Positions 1 to 5,690 of a stretch of 9,881 bases of DNA are shown one piece after another. The notes beneath the pieces are model-generated. The model saw only the letters and a list, made by a program, of their open reading frames with translations, made no database searches and had not been told where the DNA came from. The number at the start of each line of letters is the position of its first letter. The stretch's first letter is position 1. This stretch comes from Ilumatobacter sp. GTDB taxonomy: Bacteria > Actinomycetota > Acidimicrobiia > Acidimicrobiales > Ilumatobacteraceae. The stretch lies in the NCBI GenBank assembly GCA_029263275.1, contig JAJCXU010000503.1:1-9881 (forward strand). The letters run 5' to 3'. The position numbers and the translations under genes are program-made.

Positions 1-638
1 ACGAGCAGCGCGCGCTGCAGGAACGATTCGACACCAGCAACCTGGCCGCGGCCTTCGAGGCGACGATCTTCAACGAGACGATCGACGACGACAACCGCAC
101 GTTCATCGAGTCACGCGACTTCTTCTTTCTGTCGACGGTCGACGCCAGCGGATGGCCAACCGTGTCCTACAAGGGAGGGCCTGTCGGCCTGGTCCGCGTG
201 GTCGATGATCAGACCGTCGAGTTCCCGAGTTATGACGGCAACGGCATGTACCTCTCGATGGGCAACATCGAGGCAAGCGCCAAGATCGGCATGTTGTTCA
301 TCGACATGGAGACGCCGCGCCGACTGCGAATCCAAGCGACGGCCGAACTCGTCGACGACGACGCGACACTCGCTCACTGGCCGGGTGCACAGCTGGTCGT
401 GCGGGCAACGGTGGCGCAGACGTTCCCGAACTGCGCTCGCTACATCCACCCCCACGAACGTCGCGACACCTCGCAATACGTTCCCGCTGCCGACGGATCT
501 CAACCCGTGGCTGCGTGGAAGCGGATCGACATGATCCAGCCATTCTTGCCTGCCAACCAGCAAGGACTCGCTGACGAAGCCGGCGGCACGATCACCGCCG
601 AGGAGTACGCCGACCGGCTGGCGAGCGGCACGAGCTAA
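1..638 (+). CDS. Pyridoxamine 5'-phosphate oxidase-like flavoprotein (5' partial)
   Basis: The frame is open from the window edge (first full codon at base 3) to TAA at 636-638, so the start lies upstream; 211 residues are visible. The fold is inferred from a split-barrel flavin-binding pattern: FIESRDFFFLSTVD, then GWPTVSYKGG, a VEFPSYDGNG segment, and GNIEASAKIGMLFID followed by RLRIQATAEL. That order matches the PNPOx-like (putative FMN- or F420-binding) proteins. In the family such proteins bind a flavin and reduce or oxidise small molecules in the cytoplasm, but substrates are mostly unknown. The C-terminal part has HPHERRD and ends in a short acidic tail. No signal peptide or membrane segment is visible, although the true N-terminus is missing. 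True PdxH is less likely than a general stress or redox flavoprotein of the same fold. The sulfatase gene follows 59 bases later on the same strand, separated by a palindrome, so a shared transcript is possible but not shown. Confidence 0.8.
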   Translation, partial: EQRALQERFDTSNLAAAFEATIFNETIDDDNRTFIESRDFFFLSTVDASGWPTVSYKGGPVGLVRVVDDQTVEFPSYDGNGMYLSMGNIEASAKIGMLFIDMETPRRLRIQATAELVDDDATLAHWPGAQLVVRATVAQTFPNCARYIHPHERRDTSQYVPAADGSQPVAAWKRIDMIQPFLPANQQGLADEAGGTITAEEYADRLASGTS

Positions 639-640
639 AT

Positions 641-673
641 AGTTACGAAAGGGGCCTGACCCCAGACGTAACT
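641..673. repeat. Two-tier interrupted palindrome (REP-like hairpin)
   Basis: The outer arms AGTTACG (641-647) and CGTAACT (667-673) are perfect reverse complements. The inner arms GGGG (651-654) and CCCC (660-663) form a second stem around the 5-base loop CCTGA. AAA and AGA form a symmetric internal loop between the two stems. The element begins two bases after the upstream stop codon. There is no T-run after the right arm, so it does not look like a standard intrinsic terminator. It could be a dispersed REP-type sequence, a regulator site, or an RNA processing hairpin. Confidence 0.6.
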
Positions 674-697
674 CGGTGGGGTCACTACGGTCGGGTG

Positions 698-2962
698 ATG
701 AGCGAGTTCGAAGGAACGATCGGCAACACCGTCACGGAATCGACGCCGCACTGGCCGAACGCACCGAAGCCGCCCGCCGGCCGGACCAACGTGCTGCTGG
801 TCCTGCTCGACGACGTCGGGTTCGCTGACTTCGGTTGCTACGGCTCCGAGGTCGCCACACCGAACATCGACCGGCTCGCCGACGTCGGGCTGCGCTACAC
901 CGGCTTCCACACCACGGCAATGTGTTCGACCACACGGGCCTCCATGCACACCGGGCGCAATCATCACGCCGTCGGCATGGGCTGCCTGTCGAATTTCGAC
1001 AGTGGCTACCCGGGGTACCGTGGCAAAATCGCGGCCGACACTCCCCTGCTGTCCGAACTCCTCCGCCCCCACGGCTACCGCAATTACATGGTCGGCAAGT
1101 GGCACTGCACGCCGCTCACTCAAACTGGGCCGACCGGGCCGTTCGACGGTTGGCCACTCGGGCGGGGCTTCGACCGCTTCTACGGATTCCTCGACGCCGA
1201 GACCGACCAGTACTCCCCCGAACTTGTCCGCGACAACACCCACATCGCAGCTCCCGGCGATCATGCCTCGGGGTATCACCTCACTGCAGATCTCGTCGAC
1301 AACGCGATCGGCTATGTCACGAGCCACCTCGCGGCGACCCCGGACGACCCGTGGTACCTGCTCCTCGCCCCCGGCGCCTGCCATGCACCGCACCAGGCAC
1401 CCGTCGATCTGATCGACCACTACACCGACATCTTCAGCAAGGGATGGGATCACACGAGGGCCGACCGGCTGGCCGCCCAGATCGATCTCGGCATCGTCCC
1501 AGCGGGCACCGAGCTCCCCGACCGCAACCTCGGCGTGAACGCATGGGACGAGCACTCCGCTGATGAACAGCGGTTGTTCGCTCGACTCGCCGGCGCCTAC
1601 GCCGCGATGCTCGACCATTTCGACCAACACCTCGGACGCCTGCTCGACACCTTGGAACAGACGGGAATGCTCGACGACACCATCGTCATGGTCATGTCAG
1701 ACAACGGCGCCAGTCAGGAAGGCGGCCCGCTCGGATTCGTCAACGCGATGGGTCCGTTCAACATGGTCAAGGAATCGATCGACGACAAGCTCGCCCGCAT
1801 CGACGACATCGGTGGTCCCGACACGCACTCGAACTTTCCGCACGGGTTCGCGATGGCCGCCAACACACCCTTGAAGCGATACAAGCAGAACACCCACAGC
1901 GGCGGCGTCCGTGATCCGCTCGTCGTCGCCGCACCGGAACGGCTGCTTGGCAGCGCGCAGGCCGGCTCGCTGCGCCATCAGTTCTGCCACGTCAACGACG
2001 TCGCGCCAACGGTGCTCGAACTCCTCGGCATTGCCGTCGACTCGGCCAACTTCGACGGTGTCAGTCTTGCCGCCACGCTCAATGAGGCAGACGTCGAGAC
2101 GGGCAAGACCACGCAGTATTTCGAGATGTTCGGCCACCGCGGCATCTGGAACGACGGCTGGAAGGCAGTCGCCTACCACCAGCCAGGAACATCATTCGAC
2201 GACGACGTGTGGGAGTTGTACGACCTCGCGAACGACTTCAACGAGGTCCACGACCTCGCGGCCGAACAGCCACAACGTCTTGCGGACATGCAGGCGTTGT
2301 GGTGGAACGAGGCACGCGAGAACCAGGTGCTGCCGCTCGACGATCGGTTCGGTGAACGCTTCGCGGAGAACGCCGCACGCCACGCAGGTGCTCGCACCAA
2401 CTTCACGTTCTGGTCGGGCATGGGCCACGTGCCATCGGAAGTGGCACCCGACCTGCGGAGTCGGAGCTACGAGATCACGGCACACGTCAATCCATCCGGT
2501 GCTGCCGGGAACCGCGACGGCGTCCTGATTGCACACGGTGACGCGACGTGTGGCTACTCGCTCTTCGTCCGCGACGGCCACCTGGTCCACGACCTCAACA
2601 TCGGCGGAACCCACCAACTGGTCACCTCGGCGCAATCAATTCCCGCGGGCGCCACCACGCTCGGGTTCCGCATGCAGCGGGCCGGCGATGGGCCGTTCCC
2701 GCACGGCGTCGGCACGTTGCTGATCGACGGCGAACCATCGGGCGAGATGGAGACCGACCAGATCTTCTGGTTGATGATCTCGTGGTCCGGCCTCGACATC
2801 GGCCTCGACCGCGGGACGACCGTCGCCGACTACGACGGCACTGGCCGCCACCTCGGACCCAACACCTACCAGGGCGACTTGATTCGAGTGACTGTCGATC
2901 TGGTGCCCGACCAAGACGTTGATCACGACGCAGCAGGAGCCACCGAACTCGGTCGAGAGTGA
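698..2962 (+). CDS. Large type I arylsulfatase family protein, variant CSTTR signature
   Basis: This 754-residue protein belongs to the alkaline-phosphatase-superfamily sulfatases, which hydrolyse sulfate esters using a formylglycine made from an active-site Cys. Visible landmarks are metal ligands in LLDDVGFADFG (D38, D39), the signature region at C76, GKWH (K134, H136), GACHAPHQAP (H229), MSDNGA (D335, N336) and LKRYKQNTHSGG (393-403). The C-terminal ~200 residues form the beta-rich tail typical of the large actinobacterial AtsD/AtsA-type enzymes. No signal peptide is seen, so it is probably cytoplasmic. ATG 698 is chosen because the family's conserved IGNTV..STPHWP N-terminus follows directly. 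An in-frame GTG at 695 is an alternative, and no well-spaced SD is visible (the nearest purine run is GGTGGGG at 675-681). The oddity is the signature: CSTTR then MHTGR, where the family expects CxPxR then LLTGR. Sulfatase fold is confident; substrate and activity are unknown. No formylglycine-generating enzyme gene lies in the window. Confidence 0.93.
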   Translation: MSEFEGTIGNTVTESTPHWPNAPKPPAGRTNVLLVLLDDVGFADFGCYGSEVATPNIDRLADVGLRYTGFHTTAMCSTTRASMHTGRNHHAVGMGCLSNFDSGYPGYRGKIAADTPLLSELLRPHGYRNYMVGKWHCTPLTQTGPTGPFDGWPLGRGFDRFYGFLDAETDQYSPELVRDNTHIAAPGDHASGYHLTADLVDNAIGYVTSHLAATPDDPWYLLLAPGACHAPHQAPVDLIDHYTDIFSKGWDHTRADRLAAQIDLGIVPAGTELPDRNLGVNAWDEHSADEQRLFARLAGAYAAMLDHFDQHLGRLLDTLEQTGMLDDTIVMVMSDNGASQEGGPLGFVNAMGPFNMVKESIDDKLARIDDIGGPDTHSNFPHGFAMAANTPLKRYKQNTHSGGVRDPLVVAAPERLLGSAQAGSLRHQFCHVNDVAPTVLELLGIAVDSANFDGVSLAATLNEADVETGKTTQYFEMFGHRGIWNDGWKAVAYHQPGTSFDDDVWELYDLANDFNEVHDLAAEQPQRLADMQALWWNEARENQVLPLDDRFGERFAENAARHAGARTNFTFWSGMGHVPSEVAPDLRSRSYEITAHVNPSGAAGNRDGVLIAHGDATCGYSLFVRDGHLVHDLNIGGTHQLVTSAQSIPAGATTLGFRMQRAGDGPFPHGVGTLLIDGEPSGEMETDQIFWLMISWSGLDIGLDRGTTVADYDGTGRHLGPNTYQGDLIRVTVDLVPDQDVDHDAAGATELGRE

Positions 2963-3075
2963 GTTCTCGTCCCACCGACACGCACAGTGCAACCACTGCA
3001 GTCAACCCGAAACGATGAGTTTGTGGGTGACCTGTGCACCCCCATTCTCACCGCAACCCAGTGAGCGCGCGTCTC

Positions 3076-3109
3076 TATGATCACCGACACGTCCGCTCAG
3101 CGGTGTCGG
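3076..3109 (+). promoter_or_regulatory. Possible promoter and start-site hairpin for the ABC exporter operon
   Basis: TATGAT (3076-3081) is one mismatch from a consensus -10 box. No convincing -35 lies 17-18 bases upstream. A hairpin sits immediately downstream, where transcription would start: CCGACA (3084-3089) pairs with TGTCGG (3104-3109), and CCGC (3093-3096) pairs with GCGG (3100-3103) around the loop TCA, with CGT bulged. It could be an operator or a 5' RNA hairpin. The rest of the 198-base gap (2963-3160) shows only a weak GGGTG/CACCC dyad near 3025-3042. Confidence 0.3.
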
Positions 3110-3148
3110 ACTCTGGTTCCCACCGACGATGAGCACGTGAACAGCAAC

Positions 3149-3154
3149 GAGAGG
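3149..3154 (+). promoter_or_regulatory. Ribosome binding site deciding the ATPase start
   Basis: GAGAGG lies six bases before ATG 3161. This favours ATG 3161 over the upstream in-frame candidates at 3077 (ATG) and 3137 (GTG), whose extra residues have no resemblance to an ABC ATPase N-terminus. Confidence 0.7.
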
Positions 3155-3160
3155 CACGAC

Positions 3161-4156
3161 ATGGCAGCAGCAATTGAGGCGCACGACCTGCGTCGCGTCT
3201 TTGGCGACAACGAGGCCGTCGCAGGCGTCGACCTGGCCGTGCAGCCAGGCGAGATCTACGGGTTCCTCGGGCCGAACGGCGCCGGCAAGTCAACCATGGT
3301 CAAGATGCTGTGCACGCTGCTCAGCCCGACATCGGGACGCGCCAGTGTTGGTGGGTTCGACGTCGCATCGCAGGCGAGCGACATTCGCCTGCGAATCGGT
3401 GTGGCGCTGCAGGACAGCTCGATCGACGGCAAGCAGACCGGTCGCGAGATGCTGCACTTGCAAGGTGAGCTGTACGGGTTGAGCAAGCCCAACATCGCCA
3501 GCCGGATGAGTGATGTGATCGGCCTCGTCGACATCGGATCGGCCATCGACGACCGTGTCGAGTCGTACTCGGGCGGCATGAAGCGTCGGCTCGACCTCGC
3601 CATGGCGCTCATCCACAAGCCGCAGATTCTGTTCCTCGATGAACCGACCACCGGGCTCGACCCAGCCAGCCGCACCGCCGTGTGGAACGAGGTGCGCAAG
3701 TTGAACAGCGAAGAGGGCATGACCATCTTCCTCACCACGCAGTACCTCGAGGAAGCCGACGAGCTCGCCGACCGCGTGGGCATCATCTCGCACGGCAAGC
3801 TCGAGGTCGAGGGAACCCCCGTGGCGCTGAAGCAAGCGATCGGCAAAGACGTCATCGTCGCTGAAGTCGACGGCGATGTGCACTCGGTCGAGAGCGAGCT
3901 GCGCGCCATCACCGGCGTCGACGACCTCGACATCCGCGAGAACGAACTCACCGTGTCGTCGGCCAACGGTGCCGCCGTGATCGCCGACGTCGCAGTCACA
4001 CTGAAGGGCAGCGGCGCCGGTGTGCGGTCGCTCACACTTCGCACGCCGACACTCGACGACGTGTTCCTGCAGGTGACCGGTGCCCATCTCGCCGAGAGCC
4101 ACGTCACATCCGACGACGAGACAGCCAGCATCGACTCGAAGGGAGCGGGACAATGA
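3161..4156 (+). CDS. DrrA-like ABC transporter ATP-binding protein
   Basis: This 331-residue cytoplasmic ATPase would energise an ABC-2 exporter. Motifs in order are Walker A GPNGAGKST (37-45), Q-loop Q84 in GVALQDSS, signature YSGGMKRR (136-143), Walker B LFLDEP (157-162) with the D-loop GLDPAS, and the switch region TTQYLEEAD (192-200). The switch residue is Gln194 rather than His, as is usual in the daunorubicin-resistance (DrrA) subfamily, so it supports the assignment rather than suggesting inactivity. Residues from about 215 onward form the DrrA-type C-terminal extension, ending in TLDDVFLQVTG. The stop overlaps the permease start as ATGA, which indicates translational coupling and a two-subunit transporter. 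DrrA relatives export anthracyclines, other antibiotics or lipids; the substrate here cannot be read from sequence. Confidence 0.94.
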   Translation: MAAAIEAHDLRRVFGDNEAVAGVDLAVQPGEIYGFLGPNGAGKSTMVKMLCTLLSPTSGRASVGGFDVASQASDIRLRIGVALQDSSIDGKQTGREMLHLQGELYGLSKPNIASRMSDVIGLVDIGSAIDDRVESYSGGMKRRLDLAMALIHKPQILFLDEPTTGLDPASRTAVWNEVRKLNSEEGMTIFLTTQYLEEADELADRVGIISHGKLEVEGTPVALKQAIGKDVIVAEVDGDVHSVESELRAITGVDDLDIRENELTVSSANGAAVIADVAVTLKGSGAGVRSLTLRTPTLDDVFLQVTGAHLAESHVTSDDETASIDSKGAGQ

Positions 4157-4956
4157 CTACGACATTCCAAGCACATGAGCCGCTCGCCCGGAAGTCGTCG
4201 ATCTTCCATGACCTCAGGACGGTCGCGAAGCGCGCCTGCCGCAGCGTGTTCCGCGAACCGGAGTTCTTCATTCCGGCGCTGATCGTCCCGGTTTTCTTCT
4301 TCGTCGTCAACATTGGCGCATTGCAGGACTTCGCCGAGCAATCGGGCGTGGTGACGGACTTCAAGGCATTCCAGCTTCCGGTTTCGATCATCTTCGCCGT
4401 CACCGGTGTGTCACGAGCAAGTGCGCTGGTCACCGACATCCAAGGCGGCTACTTCGATCGTCTGCTGCTCACACCGATCCGACGACCTGCGCTATTGCTC
4501 GGTCTGATGGCCGCCGACCTGATGGCCGTGATGATGCTCACGATCCCGGTATTGATGCTCGGCCTCGTCGTCGGCGTCAGCTTCACGACCGGCATTCTCG
4601 GCATGATCGTCTTTCTCTTCTACGGAGCGTTGTGGGGGCTGGCGTTCGCCGGGTTCCCCTACGCCATCGCTCTCAAGACGGGCAACCCCGCCGCCGTGAA
4701 CTCGAGCTTCATCCTGTTCTTCCCGTTTGCGTTCCTGACCACATCGTTCCTACCAAAAGAAGCGCTCACCGGGTGGTTGGCGACCATCGCCACGTACAAC
4801 CCGGTCACCTATGTGCTCGACGGATTGCGGAGCCTGATCACCGAGGGTTGGGAGTGGGGCGTGCTCGCCAAAGGCGTGGGCGCGACGCTCGCGTTGGCGG
4901 CAGTGAGCTTCAGCCTCGCCAGCGCCGCCATGCGCGGCCGCGTCTCCCAAAACTGA
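4153..4956 (+). CDS. DrrB-like ABC-2 type transporter permease
   Basis: The 267-residue membrane partner of the preceding ATPase has about six hydrophobic segments, near residues 39-57, 72-92, 117-142, 147-172, 182-200 and 238-258. They are preceded by a basic cytoplasmic N-terminus with a short amphipathic stretch (FHDLRTVAKRACRSVFREP). The loop DIQGGYFDRLLLTPIRR between segments 2 and 3 is the characteristic cytoplasmic coupling region of ABC-2/DrrB permeases. NPVTYVLDGLRSL before the last segment is also family-typical. ATG 4153 overlaps the ATPase stop by four bases, with the purine run GGGAGCGGGA at 4141-4150 as SD. It probably acts as an efflux pump in the cytoplasmic membrane, as (ATPase)2(permease)2. 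The substrate is unknown. A C-rich tract and a long inverted repeat lie directly downstream and may end the transcript. Confidence 0.93.
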   Translation: MTTTFQAHEPLARKSSIFHDLRTVAKRACRSVFREPEFFIPALIVPVFFFVVNIGALQDFAEQSGVVTDFKAFQLPVSIIFAVTGVSRASALVTDIQGGYFDRLLLTPIRRPALLLGLMAADLMAVMMLTIPVLMLGLVVGVSFTTGILGMIVFLFYGALWGLAFAGFPYAIALKTGNPAAVNSSFILFFPFAFLTTSFLPKEALTGWLATIATYNPVTYVLDGLRSLITEGWEWGVLAKGVGATLALAAVSFSLASAAMRGRVSQN

Positions 4957-4971
4957 CGACCTGCCAGCCAT

Positions 4972-5003
4972 CCACCCACCCCACGCCACCCCACCCCACG
5001 CCC
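4972..5003. other. C-rich, G-poor tract; G-quadruplex consensus on the minus strand
   Basis: Five C-runs of three or four bases (4975-4977, 4979-4982, 4989-4992, 4994-4997, 5001-5003) are separated by 1, 6, 1 and 3 bases, so the minus strand meets the usual G3+N1-7 quadruplex rule. It is roughly a 15-base unit repeated twice. On the transcript of the upstream permease it is C-rich and nearly G-free, resembling a Rho loading (rut) region, and it sits 15 bases after the stop codon. Confidence 0.5.
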
Positions 5004-5008
5004 AACAG

Positions 5009-5062
5009 TCGTTTGCGTGACGAATTTGGCTGCCCAGAGCACCAAATCCGTGACGCAAACGA
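5009..5062. repeat. Long imperfect inverted repeat (21-base arms, 12-base loop)
   Basis: The left arm (5009-5029, TCGTTTGCGTGACG...TTTGG) and right arm (5042-5062, CCAAATCCGTGACGCAAACGA) pair with only two mismatches, at the t/c and g/c positions near the arm middles. The loop (5030-5041) can add a three-base TGC/GCA stem. No T-run follows, so it is not a textbook terminator. It lies between the exporter operon and the AT-rich promoter region of the regulator. It may protect or end the upstream message, or be a dispersed genomic repeat. Confidence 0.65.
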
Positions 5063-5072
5063 TTCCTGGGCC

Positions 5073-5135
5073 AGATAATTGAGTAATGTCCGAAATTTCT
5101 TGATCATTCCATAATACTCGGATAATGTCTCCGGT
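5073..5135 (+). promoter_or_regulatory. AT-rich, probably leaderless promoter of the regulator-MFS operon
   Basis: Base composition drops sharply to AT-rich here. TAATGT (5123-5128) fits the actinobacterial TANNNT -10 box and ends seven bases before ATG 5136, so transcription would begin at or next to the start codon. No SD is present in CTCCGGT before the ATG. A possible -35 is TTGATC (5100-5105). TAATGTC occurs twice (5084-5090 and 5123-5129). GAAATTTC (5092-5099) and TGATCA (5101-5106) are perfect palindromes, and TCCGA/TCGGA (5089-5093/5118-5122) form a wider dyad. These are candidate autoregulator sites. Confidence 0.55.
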
Positions 5136-5690
5136 ATGGCACCCGACTACGACCTCGACGACGAGATCCATGCTGAGACCTCCGCCCAACTCAAGGCCGT
5201 CGCTGACCCGTTGCGCAAACAGATCCTGTCGCTCGTCTTGGAGCGCGCCGCCACGGTGACCGAACTCGCAGAGACGCTCGACCGACCGAAGTCATCGATG
5301 GCGTATCACGTCGACCAACTCGTCGAGATGGGATTCCTCAAGGTCGTCCGCACCCGCAAAGTCAGGGCTATCGAGGAGCGCTTCTACGGTCGAGTGGGGC
5401 GGGTCATCGTCATCGGCGAAAGCGCCATGCCCACCGGAACACGCGGACGCAGCTTCCTCATCGAGGCCCACAACGAAGCCATCGATACCGAAGGCAGCGA
5501 GACGCACTCGACGATCCGCCATGCCCGCATCCCCGAGGAGCGCCGCGAGGAGTTCTGGAAACGCGTCGCGGATCTTGCCGACGAGTTCACAACACTCGAG
5601 CGCGGCGGCGACACCGTCTACGGGTTTGTCGCCTCCATCTACCCCACCGACCATCCGAGCCTCCCGGCACCGAAGGAGAACAACGCATGA
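5136..5690 (+). CDS. ArsR-like winged-helix transcriptional regulator
   Basis: This is a 184-residue DNA-binding regulator. Residues 18-75 form the winged helix: LKAVADPLRKQILSLV is the classic ArsR-family opening, VTELAETLDRPKSSMAYHVDQL contains the helix-turn-helix with recognition helix about 51-64, and GFLKVVRTRKVRAIEERFYGR is the wing. No CxC or other Cys-based metal site is present (no Cys at all), so metal sensing is unlikely. The C-terminal ~100 residues probably form an effector-binding or dimerisation domain. Within it, HSTIRHARIPEERREEFWKRVADLADEF looks like a dimer helix, and I do not recognise a ligand class. ATG 5136 is chosen because the ArsR domain begins shortly after and the upstream TANNNT box fits leaderless initiation. 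The stop overlaps the MFS start as ATGA, so the regulator very likely controls that exporter and its own operon, probably as a repressor released by the exported compound. Confidence 0.9.
   Translation: MAPDYDLDDEIHAETSAQLKAVADPLRKQILSLVLERAATVTELAETLDRPKSSMAYHVDQLVEMGFLKVVRTRKVRAIEERFYGRVGRVIVIGESAMPTGTRGRSFLIEAHNEAIDTEGSETHSTIRHARIPEERREEFWKRVADLADEFTTLERGGDTVYGFVASIYPTDHPSLPAPKENNA
5673..5678 (+). promoter_or_regulatory. Strong ribosome binding site for the MFS gene
   Basis: AAGGAG lies inside the end of the regulator gene, eight bases before ATG 5687. It suggests the transporter can be translated at a high rate in addition to coupling through the ATGA overlap. Confidence 0.8.

Noticed and set aside
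3077..3160. Upstream in-frame start adding 28 residues to the ATPase
   Set aside because: The extra residues do not resemble an ABC ATPase and would be translated through the promoter/hairpin region. ATG 3161 has a proper SD.
3734..3766. Gln instead of His in the ATPase switch (TTQYLEEAD)
   Set aside because: First seen as a possible loss of activity, but Gln at this place is normal in DrrA-family ATPases, so it is a subfamily mark.
4972..5062. CRISPR-like or tandem repeat array
   Set aside because: The C-rich tract has only about two irregular units and the following element is a single inverted repeat. No spacers or cas genes are present.
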